A stretch of DNA of 54,783 bases. Source: Cupriavidus sp. UYMMa02A. GTDB taxonomy: Bacteria > Pseudomonadota > Gammaproteobacteria > Burkholderiales > Burkholderiaceae. Below, one piece after another: positions 19,649 through 29,863 of this stretch. Under the pieces are notes generated by a model. It worked only from the letters and a program-made list of their open reading frames with translations. It was not told the DNA's origin and ran no database searches. How positions within the stretch are numbered: the stretch's first letter is position 1; the number at the start of each line of letters is the position of its first letter. The stretch is taken from positions 1 to 54,783 of the forward strand of contig LRMT01000099.1 of assembly GCA_001725945.1 (NCBI GenBank). The letters run 5' to 3'. The position numbers and the translations under genes are program-made.

Positions 19649-20284
19649 ATGAGCAGAGTAACCCCCCAAACCAATGCCGTCATCGAATGTATCCTGAGCC
19701 GCAACGCCGCCAAGTACTACGACCCTGCCGCCACCTTGAGCGACGACCAAATCCGCGAACTGGTCCGGATCGGTACCAGCGCGCCGACATCCTTCCACTT
19801 GCAGAACTGGCGCTTCATCGCCGTACGCACTGCCGAGGCCAAAGCTCGGCTGAGTCCGATCGCCTGGAACCAGCCCGCGATCACCGACGCAGCCGTTACC
19901 TTCATCGTTTGCGGTCAGTTGGCCGATTCGAGCGTAATACCAGATCGCCTGGCGCCGCTGGTGGAGGCGGGCGTCATGCCTGCAGAGATGGTGCCGGAAT
20001 GGGAAATTCCTGCTCGCAATCTGTATATGGACTATCCCCAGCGCCAGCGCGACGAGGCAGTACGCTCCGGCACCTTCGGCGCGGCAGCGATGATTTACGC
20101 GGCCCGCTCGCTAGGCTTGGGTTCGACGCCGATGATCGGTTTCGATGCCGAAGCGGTGCACCACCAGTTCGGCCTGGGCGAGCACGAAGTGCCCGTCATG
20201 CTGTTGTCCGTAGGGACAGAGCGCCCGGGAAACTGGCCGCAGAAGCCGCGCCGTCCGGTGGCCGATGTGTTGGATTTGGTGTAG
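19649..20284 (+). CDS. Nitroreductase family protein
   Basis: A 211-residue intact flavin oxidoreductase. It has the N-terminal LSRNAAKYYDPAATLSDDQI and SAPTSFHLQNWRFIAVR patterns of FMN-binding nitroreductases and a C-terminal helix region with GTFGAAAMIYAARSLGLGST. It differs clearly from the nitroreductase at 7944 (shorter insert, Ser-Phe-His for the usual Ser-Asn-Gln), so it is not a recent duplicate. ATG 19649 is preferred to GTG 19616 because the family starts here and AGGTCA precedes it. AhpD-like, GST and AraC genes follow on the same strand, which suggests electrophile or quinone stress. Confidence 0.82.
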   Translation: MSRVTPQTNAVIECILSRNAAKYYDPAATLSDDQIRELVRIGTSAPTSFHLQNWRFIAVRTAEAKARLSPIAWNQPAITDAAVTFIVCGQLADSSVIPDRLAPLVEAGVMPAEMVPEWEIPARNLYMDYPQRQRDEAVRSGTFGAAAMIYAARSLGLGSTPMIGFDAEAVHHQFGLGEHEVPVMLLSVGTERPGNWPQKPRRPVADVLDLV

Positions 20285-20468
20285 GCGCGTCGCCGCGACA
20301 GTGATCAGCCGAACGACTAAGCGGCTGCCAGTGAGAGGCAAGTACAAGGTAACTCCCACTTGAAGGCCCGACCAGCTTCGAACCAAGACTTGGGCACGAA
20401 GTAAGCCGAGGGATGGTTCCCACATGGACTTCCCCAATCAGTGAAACCAGTAACTTACAGAGACTACG

Positions 20469-21014
20469 ATGCCAAGAACTGCTGCTCTAAAGCCGGAACA
20501 GGTGCCGGCCGATTCGAAACCGACCCTCGATGCGATCACCAAGAGCATCGGGTTCACCCCAAATATGATGGCGACCTTCGCGCAGAGCCCGATCGCGTTC
20601 AACTCATGGGCCACCCTGCTCGGCTCCTTGAGCAAGGCGCTCGACGTGAAGACGCGTGACAGCATCGGCCTCGCTGTCTCCGAAGTGAATGGCTGCAATT
20701 ATTGCCTGACAGTTCATAGCTTTACGGCCGAGCACATGGCCAAGCTGCCGGCCGATGAAATCATTCTCGCTCGGAAGGGGCATGCCAGCGACCCGAAGCG
20801 CGACGCCGCTGTCCAGTTCGCGCGCAAAGTCGTTGAGACCCGCGGCAACATCAGTGACGCCGATCTGAATGCCGTACGCGATGCCGGCTACACGGATGCG
20901 AACCTCATGGAGATTGTCGCGCTGGTGGCCATGTACTCCCTGACGAACTTTTTCAATAACGTGTTCGATCCTGAGAAGGACTTTCCCGCCGTTACGCCGG
21001 CTGGCTTGATCTGA
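20469..21014 (+). CDS. Carboxymuconolactone decarboxylase/AhpD-family protein
   Basis: A 181-residue AhpD-like protein. The active-site motif NGCNYCLTVHS (CxxC followed by His) near residues 74-84 is that of peroxidase-related AhpD proteins, which act as thiol reductants. It is intact, begins at ATG 20469 with AGAGA about five bases upstream, and ends five bases before the region leading to the GST gene. The neighbours suggest a role in detoxification. Enzyme activity on carboxymuconolactone is not implied. Confidence 0.85.
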   Translation: MPRTAALKPEQVPADSKPTLDAITKSIGFTPNMMATFAQSPIAFNSWATLLGSLSKALDVKTRDSIGLAVSEVNGCNYCLTVHSFTAEHMAKLPADEIILARKGHASDPKRDAAVQFARKVVETRGNISDADLNAVRDAGYTDANLMEIVALVAMYSLTNFFNNVFDPEKDFPAVTPAGLI

Positions 21015-21160
21015 ACGCCATGTCGTCGCATCGACCCTCTCCGAGGCCGCTTAAAGGGTTGATGCGACGCCATACGAAAACCCGGTGCCTCAGCAAAGAG
21101 TCTTGGAAATCCATCCATGCTTTTCGTATGACCCGACACGACAAATCCACGAGAGAAATA

Positions 21161-21859
21161 GTGACACTCGATCACCCGATTTTTGCGCGCTGGCAGGTGA
21201 AGTACCCCGATCGGCTGCAACTCTTTTCCTTACCGACGCCCAACGGAGTGAAGGTCGGCATCATGCTGGAGGAGACAGGCCTTGCCTATGAGCCTCACCG
21301 CATCGACATCATGGCGAACGAAAACCACGATCCGGCCTTCCTCGCACTCAATCCCAACGGCAAGATTCCGGCGATCTACGATCCCGACGGGCCGGGCAGC
21401 CGGCCGCTGGCGTTGTTCGAATCGGGAGCGATCCTGATCTACCTCGCAGACAAGACGGGGCAGTTTCTCTCCACCGATCCCAACACGCGCTACGAAACGA
21501 TCCAGTGGCTGATGTGGCAGATGGGCGGTGTCGGGCCGATGTTCGGCCAGGTCGGCTTCTTCAACAAATTTGCCGGCAAAGCTTATGAAGACAAGCGCCC
21601 TCGCGACCGCTACGCAACCGAATCAGCTCGGCTGCTCGGTGTCCTCGACGAACGGCTCGCGGGCCGCGACTGGGTGATGGGCGCTGACTACAGCATCGCC
21701 GATATTTCGCTGCTCGGCTGGGTGCGTAATCTGATCGGCTTCTATGAAGCGCGTGAGCTCGTCGGCTTCGACCGCTTTCTTCATGTGCAGGCATGGCTCG
21801 ATCGCGGCCTCGCGCGCCCAGCCGTTCAAAAGGGAATCAATATTCCACCTCGCGACTAG
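21161..21859 (+). CDS. Glutathione S-transferase, YghU/YfcG-like
   Basis: A 232-residue cytosolic GST. The N-terminal thioredoxin-like domain has LQLFSLPTPNGVKVGIMLEE and LNPNGKIPAIYDPDG with the glutathione-binding ESGAILIYLA; the C-terminal helical domain includes DWVMGADYSIADISLLGWV. GTG 21161 matches the usual family start (VTLDHPIFARW) and has AGAGA before it; an in-frame ATG at 21128 and others upstream would add poor sequence. It lies between the AhpD-like and AraC genes. Confidence 0.87.
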   Translation: MTLDHPIFARWQVKYPDRLQLFSLPTPNGVKVGIMLEETGLAYEPHRIDIMANENHDPAFLALNPNGKIPAIYDPDGPGSRPLALFESGAILIYLADKTGQFLSTDPNTRYETIQWLMWQMGGVGPMFGQVGFFNKFAGKAYEDKRPRDRYATESARLLGVLDERLAGRDWVMGADYSIADISLLGWVRNLIGFYEARELVGFDRFLHVQAWLDRGLARPAVQKGINIPPRD

Positions 21860-21923
21860 AGCGCATGTATATGGTGTTGCAATCGCAATATGATGCTTGA
21901 GCGATTCAAGTTCCCGAGGTCCT

Positions 21924-22879
21924 ATGTCCCAAGTCGATTGGCTAAGCCAGCTCCTGCAAATGATCACCGTTACCGGCCGGCTGGAGGTCCGCTGTGCTTA
22001 CGGTGCACCATGGCGTGTGGCCTGGCCTCAGTCCGAGGCGAACGAGATTCCCTACCACGTCGTGCTCAAGGGCCGGGCCATTATCGAGAGTCCGGAGACG
22101 GGGACGACCATGGAACTGGTAGGGGGTGATATCGTGCTGTTGCCTCACGGGTCGGCGCACGTGTTGCACGATGGCAGCGGACATGCGCCAGGTGTTACCT
22201 ACAATCGCCAAGGTTCTGCGGGCTGGATGCTCAGCCAGAATGATGGCCAGGGCGAGCATCTGGACCTCTTGTGCGGGCGATTTTTCATCGAGCGGCCCTA
22301 TGATCGGCTACTTCACAATTACCTGCCCACAAATCTAGTGGTACGGGCCATGGACGGCAATAGTGAAGAAGCCATCGGCTCTGCTTCGAACCACCTTGCC
22401 AATCTACTGACCCTGATGCGCGTGGAGTCCACCAGCGACAAACTTGGCGGATGCGCCGTGCTCAACGCGCTTACCTCGGCGCTATTCACACTGGTACTGC
22501 GCGCAGCAAGCGAATCCGATCAGGCCCCTGCAGGATTGTTGGCCCTTGCCGGCCATCCCCGACTGGCTCCAGCCATTTCCGCCATGTTCGCCGATCCGGC
22601 GCGACCCTGGAACCTGCCAGAGCTGGCCGACTTGTGTAGCATGTCACGCGCCACCTTCATGCGGCACTTTCAGGACAAGCTGGGGCGTCAGCCATCGAAT
22701 TCCTGACCAATATCCGGATGAGCCTGGCCGCGCACGAACTGAAGAAGCCGACGATGACTACCGAGGCTGTGGCCGACTCAGTAGGATATCGATCCGTGGC
22801 AGCGTTCCGACGGGTGTTCACCGACACCATGGGGATGACGCCGGGACAATGGCGCCGTCTGGCGCGCCAGGGCCCGTGA
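21924..22879 (+). CDS. AraC-family transcriptional regulator (one frameshift)
   Basis: A 318-residue regulator after correction. The N-terminal cupin-like effector domain has the AraC_binding pattern (VELVGGDIVLLPHGSAHVLH-like) with GFxFIERP-type elements, and the C-terminal part has two helix-turn-helix units: LADLCSMSRATFMRHFQDKL and TEAVADSVGYRSVAAFRRVF. The frame breaks near 22690 (DKLGR then SAIEFLTNIRMSLAAHELKK), consistent with one lost base; TGA is 22877-22879. The start ATG 21924 has GAGGT upstream. It probably regulates the adjacent GST/AhpD/nitroreductase genes, by proximity only. Confidence 0.83.
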
Positions 22880-22988
22880 TGCGTTTCGGGTCCAATGTGC
22901 AGCCTGGACGAGGCGATAGACACGCCGCACCGGCCACCCTCCTGAACACGTCATGCGCTCGTTCTGGCGGATCCCGCCAGGTAACGTC

Positions 22989-23804
22989 TTATCGAGGCGC
23001 GACGCGTAGCAGTTGGTCCCAGTTCTGCTCCGTAAGGCCAGACATCCAGGTGTTGTGGGTCGCCTGTGGCAACACTAGCAGGCTGGACGGCCCCAGGGTG
23101 GCGAGCTGCTTGTAAAGTGTTATTCCTGCTTGAGAGCCAACCAACTCGTCTTGACCTGCCACCAGCACGGAGGAAAGCCCGTGATAATTCTTAAGCGCGG
23201 CGCTGGAGTCAAAGGGAGACTTCAATAGCAGGCTGACTGGAACAAACCACATTTGTTGAGCCGCTGTCTCTCGCAGACTGGTGAATGGAGTGATGAGCAC
23301 TAGCTTGTCTACGCTCTCAGGCACGGCAGCAGCAACCTGCGCCGCCACGCCACTGCCCAAAGATTCGCCGACCACCGTCACGCGACCAGGCCAACGCTTG
23401 GAAATCTCGCGCATCAAAGCCATTGCAGCGGGAACAATGGAGGCCTGTGATGGCATTCCCGGGTTGGGGCCATACCCCGGATACTCTGCCAGCACGAGGC
23501 GGTACCCACGTTTGTTGAATACCCTGGCTAGGCTGAGCCGCCCAAAGGCATCGCCGTCGTTTCCATGAAAGAAGACTGCTGTTTTCGTCGACGCGTCAAC
23601 AACTGAAGGCTCCACCACAATCGCGTTCACGCCTGGAATTATCTGTGCCCCCGCATGCGCGGCCTTCTCCCGCCACAGTGATGGCTCGGACGTTATTGGA
23701 AAGTAGATGAAGTGGTCTTGGCGCACATATAACCACGCCAGTACCAGGCAATAGGCCAGCACCGCAATGCGCAACGTGTTTCTCAAGGGCAGCCGAGCTT
23801 GCAT
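22989..23804 (-). CDS. Alpha/beta hydrolase with N-terminal membrane anchor
   Basis: A 271-residue alpha/beta hydrolase. The anchor (NTLRIAVLAYCLVLAWLYV, residues 8-26) precedes the catalytic domain, with oxyanion-region HGNDGDAFGRLS, nucleophile elbow VVGESLGSGVAAQ (Ser), a candidate acid in VAGQDELVGS and the His in PQATHNTWMSGL. It resembles the YfhR/Bem46 group, membrane-tethered with the domain facing the periplasm. ATG 23804 is chosen because the residues upstream are not family-like; its ribosome site is weak. The substrate is unknown. Confidence 0.83.
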   Translation of the reverse strand: MQARLPLRNTLRIAVLAYCLVLAWLYVRQDHFIYFPITSEPSLWREKAAHAGAQIIPGVNAIVVEPSVVDASTKTAVFFHGNDGDAFGRLSLARVFNKRGYRLVLAEYPGYGPNPGMPSQASIVPAAMALMREISKRWPGRVTVVGESLGSGVAAQVAAAVPESVDKLVLITPFTSLRETAAQQMWFVPVSLLLKSPFDSSAALKNYHGLSSVLVAGQDELVGSQAGITLYKQLATLGPSSLLVLPQATHNTWMSGLTEQNWDQLLRVAPR

Positions 23805-24193
23805 AAAAAGAGTCTTGGCTAATGCGAAGCAACGCCGCGAGGTGCTCGGTGCTGAGCCATTTGGCCCGCATGCAAGTGGCAGTCTGAGGCGAGGTTCGAC
23901 CTCTTGTAGCCCAGGTCCCCACTCGTTGCGAATGGCGCGCCGTTGCTGTGAATCGACGACTTTATCGAACGGGCACACGTTTGACCCACCCGCCAGCCTT
24001 TTGACGCTTGTCCCTCCCGGCCAAGGCTTTTCTTCCGCGCGGCAGATTCCGGATGATACCAGTCCACGACTTAGCTAGCCAACCAACCTGCTTCGCCATT
24101 GCACTCTGCAGCACCACCTTCTAACTCTTCATTCGAGTTGGCGGCACATGTAGTGCGTTCTTGGTCCGAAGCGCCGAACAAACTCTTTTGAGA
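23805..24193. other. Intergenic region without a recognised gene
   Basis: About 390 bases with lower G+C than the surroundings. No frame resembles a protein family and no RNA structure stands out. It should hold the promoter of the hydrolase gene. Confidence 0.35.
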
Positions 24194-24558
24194 CTACGAC
24201 TTGGCCTCCCCTGACTGACCACCAGCAGCGCCTGATTTCCGGTCCAAACGTCGAAGACGCACAATCATTTCCTTTTCAACTTGTTTGTCGCCATGACTTC
24301 TCGCTGCTTCGATTCCCTTCTGAAATGCCACACGCGCCTTCGCGTCTTGGCCGAGTTCCACATAAAGAACTCCGAGGGCCCGCCAGCGCCCGAATAGTGC
24401 GGGTCCAGTTCGGTGGCCTTGACCAAATGAGGAACGGCAGTAGCCAACTCTCCTTGTTGCTGGTACGCCAGCGCAAGGGTGACTCTGAGCAGAACGCTGT
24501 CCTGGCCAGCGGCGAGTCGTTGCTCCAGCGGTGCTATCGAAAACTTTGGCATAGTCAT
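24194..24558 (-). CDS. Small tetratricopeptide-repeat protein (one frameshift)
   Basis: A 121-residue TPR protein after correction. Two repeats are visible: VTLALAYQQQGELATAVPHL with KATELDPHYSGA, then WRALGVLYVELGQDAKARVA with FQKGIEAARSHGDKQVEKEM. The break near 24395 fits one lost base. The start ATG 24558 has GGAGG/GGAGGAG upstream. TPR units bind other proteins; the partner is unknown. Confidence 0.7.
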
Positions 24559-24634
24559 GGCTCTCTCCTCCCTCCACGAGCGACGAGCGTGCAACTGACC
24601 TACGCAGCCTGGAGCGGCGCGCGGACAACGCGCT

Positions 24635-25231
24635 TCAGTGGGTGACCGACACCACCAGTCCGGAAATGTCTTCCAGAATACATTTCTGGTAAACCTGTGC
24701 GACCACCGCTGCCCGAACGCCCTTGGCCGGGTCGCGCCCCATTGCTTCGAGCGTCTCCCACACCCATCCGGGGCTGACAATATTCACGCGAATCTTGCCT
24801 TGCAATTCCAACGCTGCTGCCCGCCCGAAAGCCTCAATGCCGGCGTTCACGGTGCTCACCGCTGCACCACCAAGCATTGGATGCTGCGCGAGAGTGCCAC
24901 TGGTGAGCGTCACCGACCCGCCCTGTGAGATGTACGGAACCCCATACCGGACAAGATTGACCTGCCCCATCAGCTTATTGGCTAGGCTGAACGCAAAATC
25001 TTCGTCAGTCAGGGCGTCCAGTGGGGCGAATTTCGCGGCGCCTCCTACGCAGACCACGGCGTCAACCGTGCCCACTTGCTTGTACATCGCCAGGATCGAC
25101 TGCTTGTCGGAGATGTCCACCGAGATCGGCGAAGAGTTACGACTTACCCCTATCAGGTCATGCTCTTCCGACAATAAGGCCATAATTTCCTTTCCAAGGA
25201 GCCCCGTGGCTCCAATGACCAGTACGCGCAT
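24635..25231 (-). CDS. Short-chain dehydrogenase/reductase
   Basis: A 198-residue intact SDR. The N-terminal nucleotide motif is GATGLLGKEI, followed by DAVVCVGGAAKFAPL at the NNAG position and TSGTLAQHP for the catalytic Ser. The canonical Tyr-x3-Lys is not evident at the expected place (STVNAGIEAFGRAAALEL), as in a divergent SDR subgroup that is often annotated as NAD-dependent epimerase-like. ATG 25231 has no competing start. The substrate is unknown. Confidence 0.8.
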   Translation of the reverse strand: MRVLVIGATGLLGKEIMALLSEEHDLIGVSRNSSPISVDISDKQSILAMYKQVGTVDAVVCVGGAAKFAPLDALTDEDFAFSLANKLMGQVNLVRYGVPYISQGGSVTLTSGTLAQHPMLGGAAVSTVNAGIEAFGRAAALELQGKIRVNIVSPGWVWETLEAMGRDPAKGVRAAVVAQVYQKCILEDISGLVVSVTH

Positions 25232-25377
25232 ATGTCCCCCTGATAACAGATGACGGGTGGCAATGAATACCCTACATACCCCAGCCTGTTTTCAAGACAA
25301 AAGCCTTCCACATAGCATACGCCGTGCGCACCTACGCGGATGGTCGGTGCTTGGGCACCTGGTCACAAGGAATTGCC

Positions 25378-25600
25378 TCACCTCGCAAACAGTTTCCCCT
25401 GCCACGCCAGCAAGACCGCCGCACCCAATGCCTGTACCCAGCCTTCCATCGACGAACCAAGCGGCGTGAACAGCGCGGGATAGACGGAGGCTGCCAAGCC
25501 TTGGGGCGAGCAGGGGTGAGCTTCTTGCGAATGCATGAAGTGCTGTTGACTGTACCTTGTATGCGTCGACGCTCAATAAGAGGATGACGCAAAAAGCAGC
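25378..25600 (-). other. Possible fragment of a small membrane protein
   Basis: Two protein-like segments on the minus strand in different frames, FVAAFCVILLLSVDAYKVQS and LAASVYPALFTPLGSSMEGW with WVQALGAAVLLAWQGKLFAR to TGA 25380-25378, look like hydrophobic helices of one small membrane protein. The frame changes between them are not the usual one-base losses of this window and no good start is seen, so it may be a decayed gene. Confidence 0.25.
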
Positions 25601-25958
25601 GACGAATGCGAGGCGTTGGAGGGGTCAACCACCAGCCAATCTCGGCCGTTTCTCGATTGCTACGAACGCGATTTCGTCGCGGGTCGGACATACTGCAACG
25701 CATCAGCATGAACGACTTTAGGCGGTTCGATGCAAATCATTGTCTGCTCTGCCGCTGTTGTTATTTCGGCAAACGAAACCTAGATGCAGCAGGTTGTGGC
25801 CTAGACTTAAAGTGCTTTCTTAAGATTCGCCTGCGATGCGGAAAGAGCCAAGAAATACATTGCAGTGCGGCGGCAGAAACGATGGCCTTCGTCCTCGGTA
25901 CGGACAATTGTTGGACTTTGTGGACTGCCGCAGCAAACAAGAAGTGATGGAGTGAGAA

Positions 25959-26198
25959 GTGACGAGCACGTACGGTCAATCGTTGCGTTTCCAGGTCGAA
26001 AAATGGCTCGCGCCCGGCCCCACGACGTCGGTCCATGTCATTGCGTTCAGCCGTACTTTCTCGGGCCGACGACGCTATGTATGCGTCGAGACCGCCCAAC
26101 CGGCCGGTATGCGCGCGCTGTTCTTCTTTCGGCATGATGACGGCTGCTGGCGCGTGTTTCCGCCCTCGGGAGACAGAAGGACGAAGATCAACGCTTAA
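25959..26198 (+). CDS. Small conserved hypothetical protein of the Cupriavidus/Ralstonia type
   Basis: A 79-residue protein, start GTG 25959 preceded by GGAGTGAG. It reads TSTYGQSLRFQVEKWLAP, then RYVCVETAQPAGMRALFFFR and HDDGCWRVFPP. It belongs to a small family that I recognise from Cupriavidus and Ralstonia genomes with no known function. It is basic, with no signal or membrane segment, and stands alone between minus-strand genes. Confidence 0.55.
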   Translation: MTSTYGQSLRFQVEKWLAPGPTTSVHVIAFSRTFSGRRRYVCVETAQPAGMRALFFFRHDDGCWRVFPPSGDRRTKINA

Positions 26199-26266
26199 CC
26201 TCGCGCGTGATCGCAGCCGGCGGCGCTTCGACCGGCTGCCTCATTTGCCCGGGACTGTGCCTCTCG

Positions 26267-27342
26267 TCAAAAATTGAGGCGCTGGAAGTACCCGGTCAGT
26301 TCAAGGTAACCCCTTCCGACCACCTTGCCTCTCCGCAATGCAGTTACCGCGCCCTCCCAATAGACCGCGCCGGTGCTCGCGCGGCTATCAAGTTCCTGAT
26401 CATCCATCAGCGGTGCCAGTTCGAGTGTGAGATCGCCTGCGTTCAACTGCATGGCAACCGGATAGCTGGTGCCGGTACGAGGCGAGCGCCAACGGCGCAG
26501 CGGCATGAAGTTGACCTCTTCGGGAGCCAGTACCTGCACGCGGCCGTCGCCACCGCGCAGCGTGCCGCCTCCCCAAGACCTGCGCCCCGCCTTGTCCCGG
26601 ATCTGGAACGCCATCAACGCGCCGCCGTCTTCCAGGTTGAGGCCGAGCCAGTCCCAGCCGACGGCCTGGTCGGCCAGCAAGGTCGACGACCATTCGTGAT
26701 CCAGCCACGCGGTGCCGTGCACGGTTTCCTGCTGGCTGCTCCGCTTCAAGGTGCCGCTTATCTTGAGCCCCGGCTGGCTGTAGTAATAGCTCGCCTGGGC
26801 CGCCAGAGGGCCCTTGCGGCTGTAACCCCGTTCGCCTTGTAGAAGCAACGGCTGGGTTGGCTCCATAGCCAGATCGAGCGTGAGTCCCGCGCGGGAATTC
26901 TGGCTCGGTAGCGCCCCGTCCTCTCTCGGCGCAGCGACCAGTCGTCGATGTACACGTCGGTGTCGGCTGTATCGGCAAGCGCAAGGCCAAAGCCGCTGCG
27001 CACCGCGCGCTGGTCGTGTTGGAGCTTGCCGGCCACGGGATCGCTCAGCGCGACATGGGCGAACAACAGTTGCCGCGGCGCGAAGCGGCTTGGGTTGGCC
27101 TGGTCGAACTGCGGGCGCGAGCGGAAAAACGTAACCTGGAAGCCTAGCGGCGCTCCTGCCTGCGCCTGCAGCCAGCCGGTGGCATACCACCATTCGGTAC
27201 GATAGTCGGGGTGCGCGCCGTGGTCGCGCGGGAAGGCCAGGGGTCGGCCTGGGTCGACTGCCGGATAAGCGGGCGCTGCGCCCAGCACCGCGCCCGCCAC
27301 GCCGGAGCCCGGCAACAACAGCAGGAATGAGCGCCGCTTCAC
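26267..27342 (-). CDS. AttH/CrtC-like lipocalin-domain protein, component of an ABC system (one frameshift)
   Basis: A 358-residue exported protein after correction. An N-terminal signal (MKRRSFLLLLPGSGVAGAVL-like with an initiating GTG) is followed by the AttH/carotenoid-hydratase-like fold: FPRDHGAHPDYRTEWWYATG and the second-half motifs DHEWSSTLLADQAVGWDW and LELTGYFQRLNF. The frame breaks near 26925 (WSLRRE then DGALPSQNSRAGLTL), consistent with one lost base. The start GTG 27342 overlaps the permease stop and has AGGAGG upstream. It would act in the periplasm with the ABC transporter. Members are often misannotated as carotenoid 1,2-hydratase; no carotenoid genes are present. Confidence 0.8.
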
Positions 27343-29860
27343 CAATCCTCCTGCACCGCGCGCACAACACTTCGTGACATCGCCTGCCGCCCGCTCGCCA
27401 ACGCAGCCAGCGAGGCCGCCGCCACCACCGCGCTCGCCACCTGGGCCAGGAATGCCCAAGCACATGCAGGTTCATGGTCCAGTGGAACGACTGCGGGTTG
27501 ACAACGTGAACCAGGATCACGGCGATGACCCATCCCAGCGCAAGGCCGGCTACGACGCCGAGCAGCGCGAGCAGCGCGCCCTCCAGCGCCAGCATCGCGC
27601 CGATCTGCCAACGCATGAAGCCGAGATGCCGCAGCATGCCGAATTCGCGCGCGCGCGCCAGGGCCTGCGCACTGAAACTGGCGCCGATGCCGAACAGGCC
27701 GATCACGACCGCTATGCCCTCGAGCAGGTAGGTCACTGCGAAGCTGCGATCGAAGATTTTCAGGGTGATGGTGCGGATCTCGCCGGGCTCGGCGAAGGTA
27801 AGGTGTTCGCCGCCGGCGACGCGCTGGCGCAGCCTCTCCTTGACCTGCGCCGGGCCGGTGCCCTGCTCCAGCCACAGGCGACGTCAGTGACACGCCGCTC
27901 GTCCGTGAGCCGCCGATAATCGTCCTGACTGATCACCACCGTACCGTACTGCCGTGCGTAATCGCGCCACACGCCGCCTACCAGGAAGGCGACGGGCCGG
28001 CCCTGCAGTGGCAGCGTGATACGTTGCCCCGGATGAAAGCCATAGAGATCGACCATCGCCTCGCTGACCCATACCGGCGGCGGATCACCCGCTGCGCCGC
28101 GACCGGCGCAGCCGTCAGCGGCAACCGTGCGCTCGGATTGCGCGGATCGATCGGCCTGGCAATGACCGTTACGGGGGGACGCTGTGGATCAAGCAGGATC
28201 TGGCTCGAACGCAGAAACTCGGCACGCGCAACGCCACGGACGCTGGCGATGGCCGCCTGGTCGTCAGGCGAGAAATACGCGCTATCGCCGCTTGACGAAG
28301 CACGCAGATAAAGGTCAGCCGGCAGGACATGGTGCAGCCAGTCGTCCACAGAGATGCGGAAGCTCGACACCATGATCGCCATCGCGGCCATCAGGCTGAA
28401 GCTGGCGACGATGCCGGCCAGGGCGATCGACGCGCGGCCCGGTGCGCCGGCGAGCTGGGTCAGGCCAAGCTGCGGCACAGCCTGTCGCGAAGCGGGCAGC
28501 AAGCCGAACACAAGATGCGCCAGCCGCGGCATCAGCAGGATGGCGCCCACCAATAGCAGGGCGATCGCCGCATAACCGAAGACCGGCAGATCCGCCACCG
28601 GCCGCAGTGGCGTCAACCCAAGCCCGGCTGCCATCGCAGCGAGCCCGGTCCACGGCGAACGTAGCCGCTTGAGCGGCGTCTCCTCATCGCCCGCCTTGAG
28701 CGCTGCGCCGGCCGCGCGCGGGCGGCCTCCCATGCCGGTGCGAGACTGCCGAGCACGGCCGCCGACAGGCCGAGTACGAAGAAGATCAGCGCTGCCAGCG
28801 CGTCGATGCGGACCTTGGGCTTTACACCTTCAAAGTAGCCACCGCCCAGATCGCCGCCTGCGTACCCGAGCACCGCGGCGGCAAGGACGAAGCCAAGCGC
28901 CAGGCCGAGCATCGCGCCGAGCGTGCCTTGAGCCGCGCCTTCCGCCAGCAGCAAGCGCAGCAAACCAGCGCGCGTCATCCCCAAGGCGCGCAGCAGCGCA
29001 AGTTGCGAGCGCCGCCGCAGCACCGATACAGCCTGCATCGTGAACACCAAGAAAGCGCCCGTGAACAGCGCCACCAGAGCAAGCACGTTCAGGTTCACCC
29101 GATAGGCGCGCGACAGGTTGGAAGTACGGCGCACGTTGTCCTGCGGCGAACCCGCCACCACACCCGGCGGCAGCAGCGCGGCCAGACCTTGCGCAAAGTT
29201 GTCCGGGTCCACTCCCGGCCTGAGCTTGACGTCGATCCGCTGCAGCAGGCCAAGCCGGCCGAGGCGCCACTGCGCCGCACCGATATCCATCACGCCCAGT
29301 CGCAGGCCCTCGCCCGCAGCCGGCAGCGTGCCGCCAATACGCAGCGTAAGCGCGGTGAGCCCGACTTGCACGGTGAGCGGATCCCCGGGCTTGAGATCGA
29401 GCCAGCTCAGCGCCGCTGGCGAAAGGAACACGGCGTCGGGATCGAGAACGTCGAGCTTGCCCGCGCGCTCTTCTGCCGGCTGCCCGATCAGATTGGGTGC
29501 CACGGACGCCGCCCGGAACACATCGATGCCAAACAGCTTCAGCGCACCGGTGCGCCCTGGCACCCCAGCATCGACCTCCACCACCGGGCTGGCCGCCGCC
29601 ACCTCCGGCAGGCGCGCGATGCGCGGATAGAGCGATTCATCGAAGCCCGTGCGCGGCCCGCGGATCTCCAGATCAGCATTCCCCATCAAGGAGCGCACCG
29701 CCTGGGAAAACTCCGCCAGCGCGGCGTGATTGACCAGATGCACGCCATAGCCCATTGCCACACCGATGGCCACGGCGAGGATGCCTACGATGGCACGTCC
29801 GGGATGGGCGCGCAATTCGCCGAGGAGCAGTGCGAGGCCGAGTGAGCGCGGCGTTCGCAT
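27339..29860 (-). CDS. FtsX/LolC-like ABC permease of the Att system (four frameshifts)
   Basis: A permease of about 841 residues after correction. Ten hydrophobic segments are visible, the first near residues 20-40 and the last in GLRHLGFMRWQIG-type repeats; the two FtsX-type domains (with ALLRALGMTRAGLLRLLLAE and MLRHLGFMRWQIGAMLALEG) show it is a fused AttF/AttG-like dimer. Breaks lie near 28722, 28112, 27887 and 27464, each explained by one lost base. It starts ATG 29860, three bases after the ATPase stop, and overlaps the AttH gene by four. Expected to move a lipid or lipoprotein-like substrate, but the true cargo of such systems is not established. Confidence 0.82.
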
Positions 29861-29863
29861 GGC

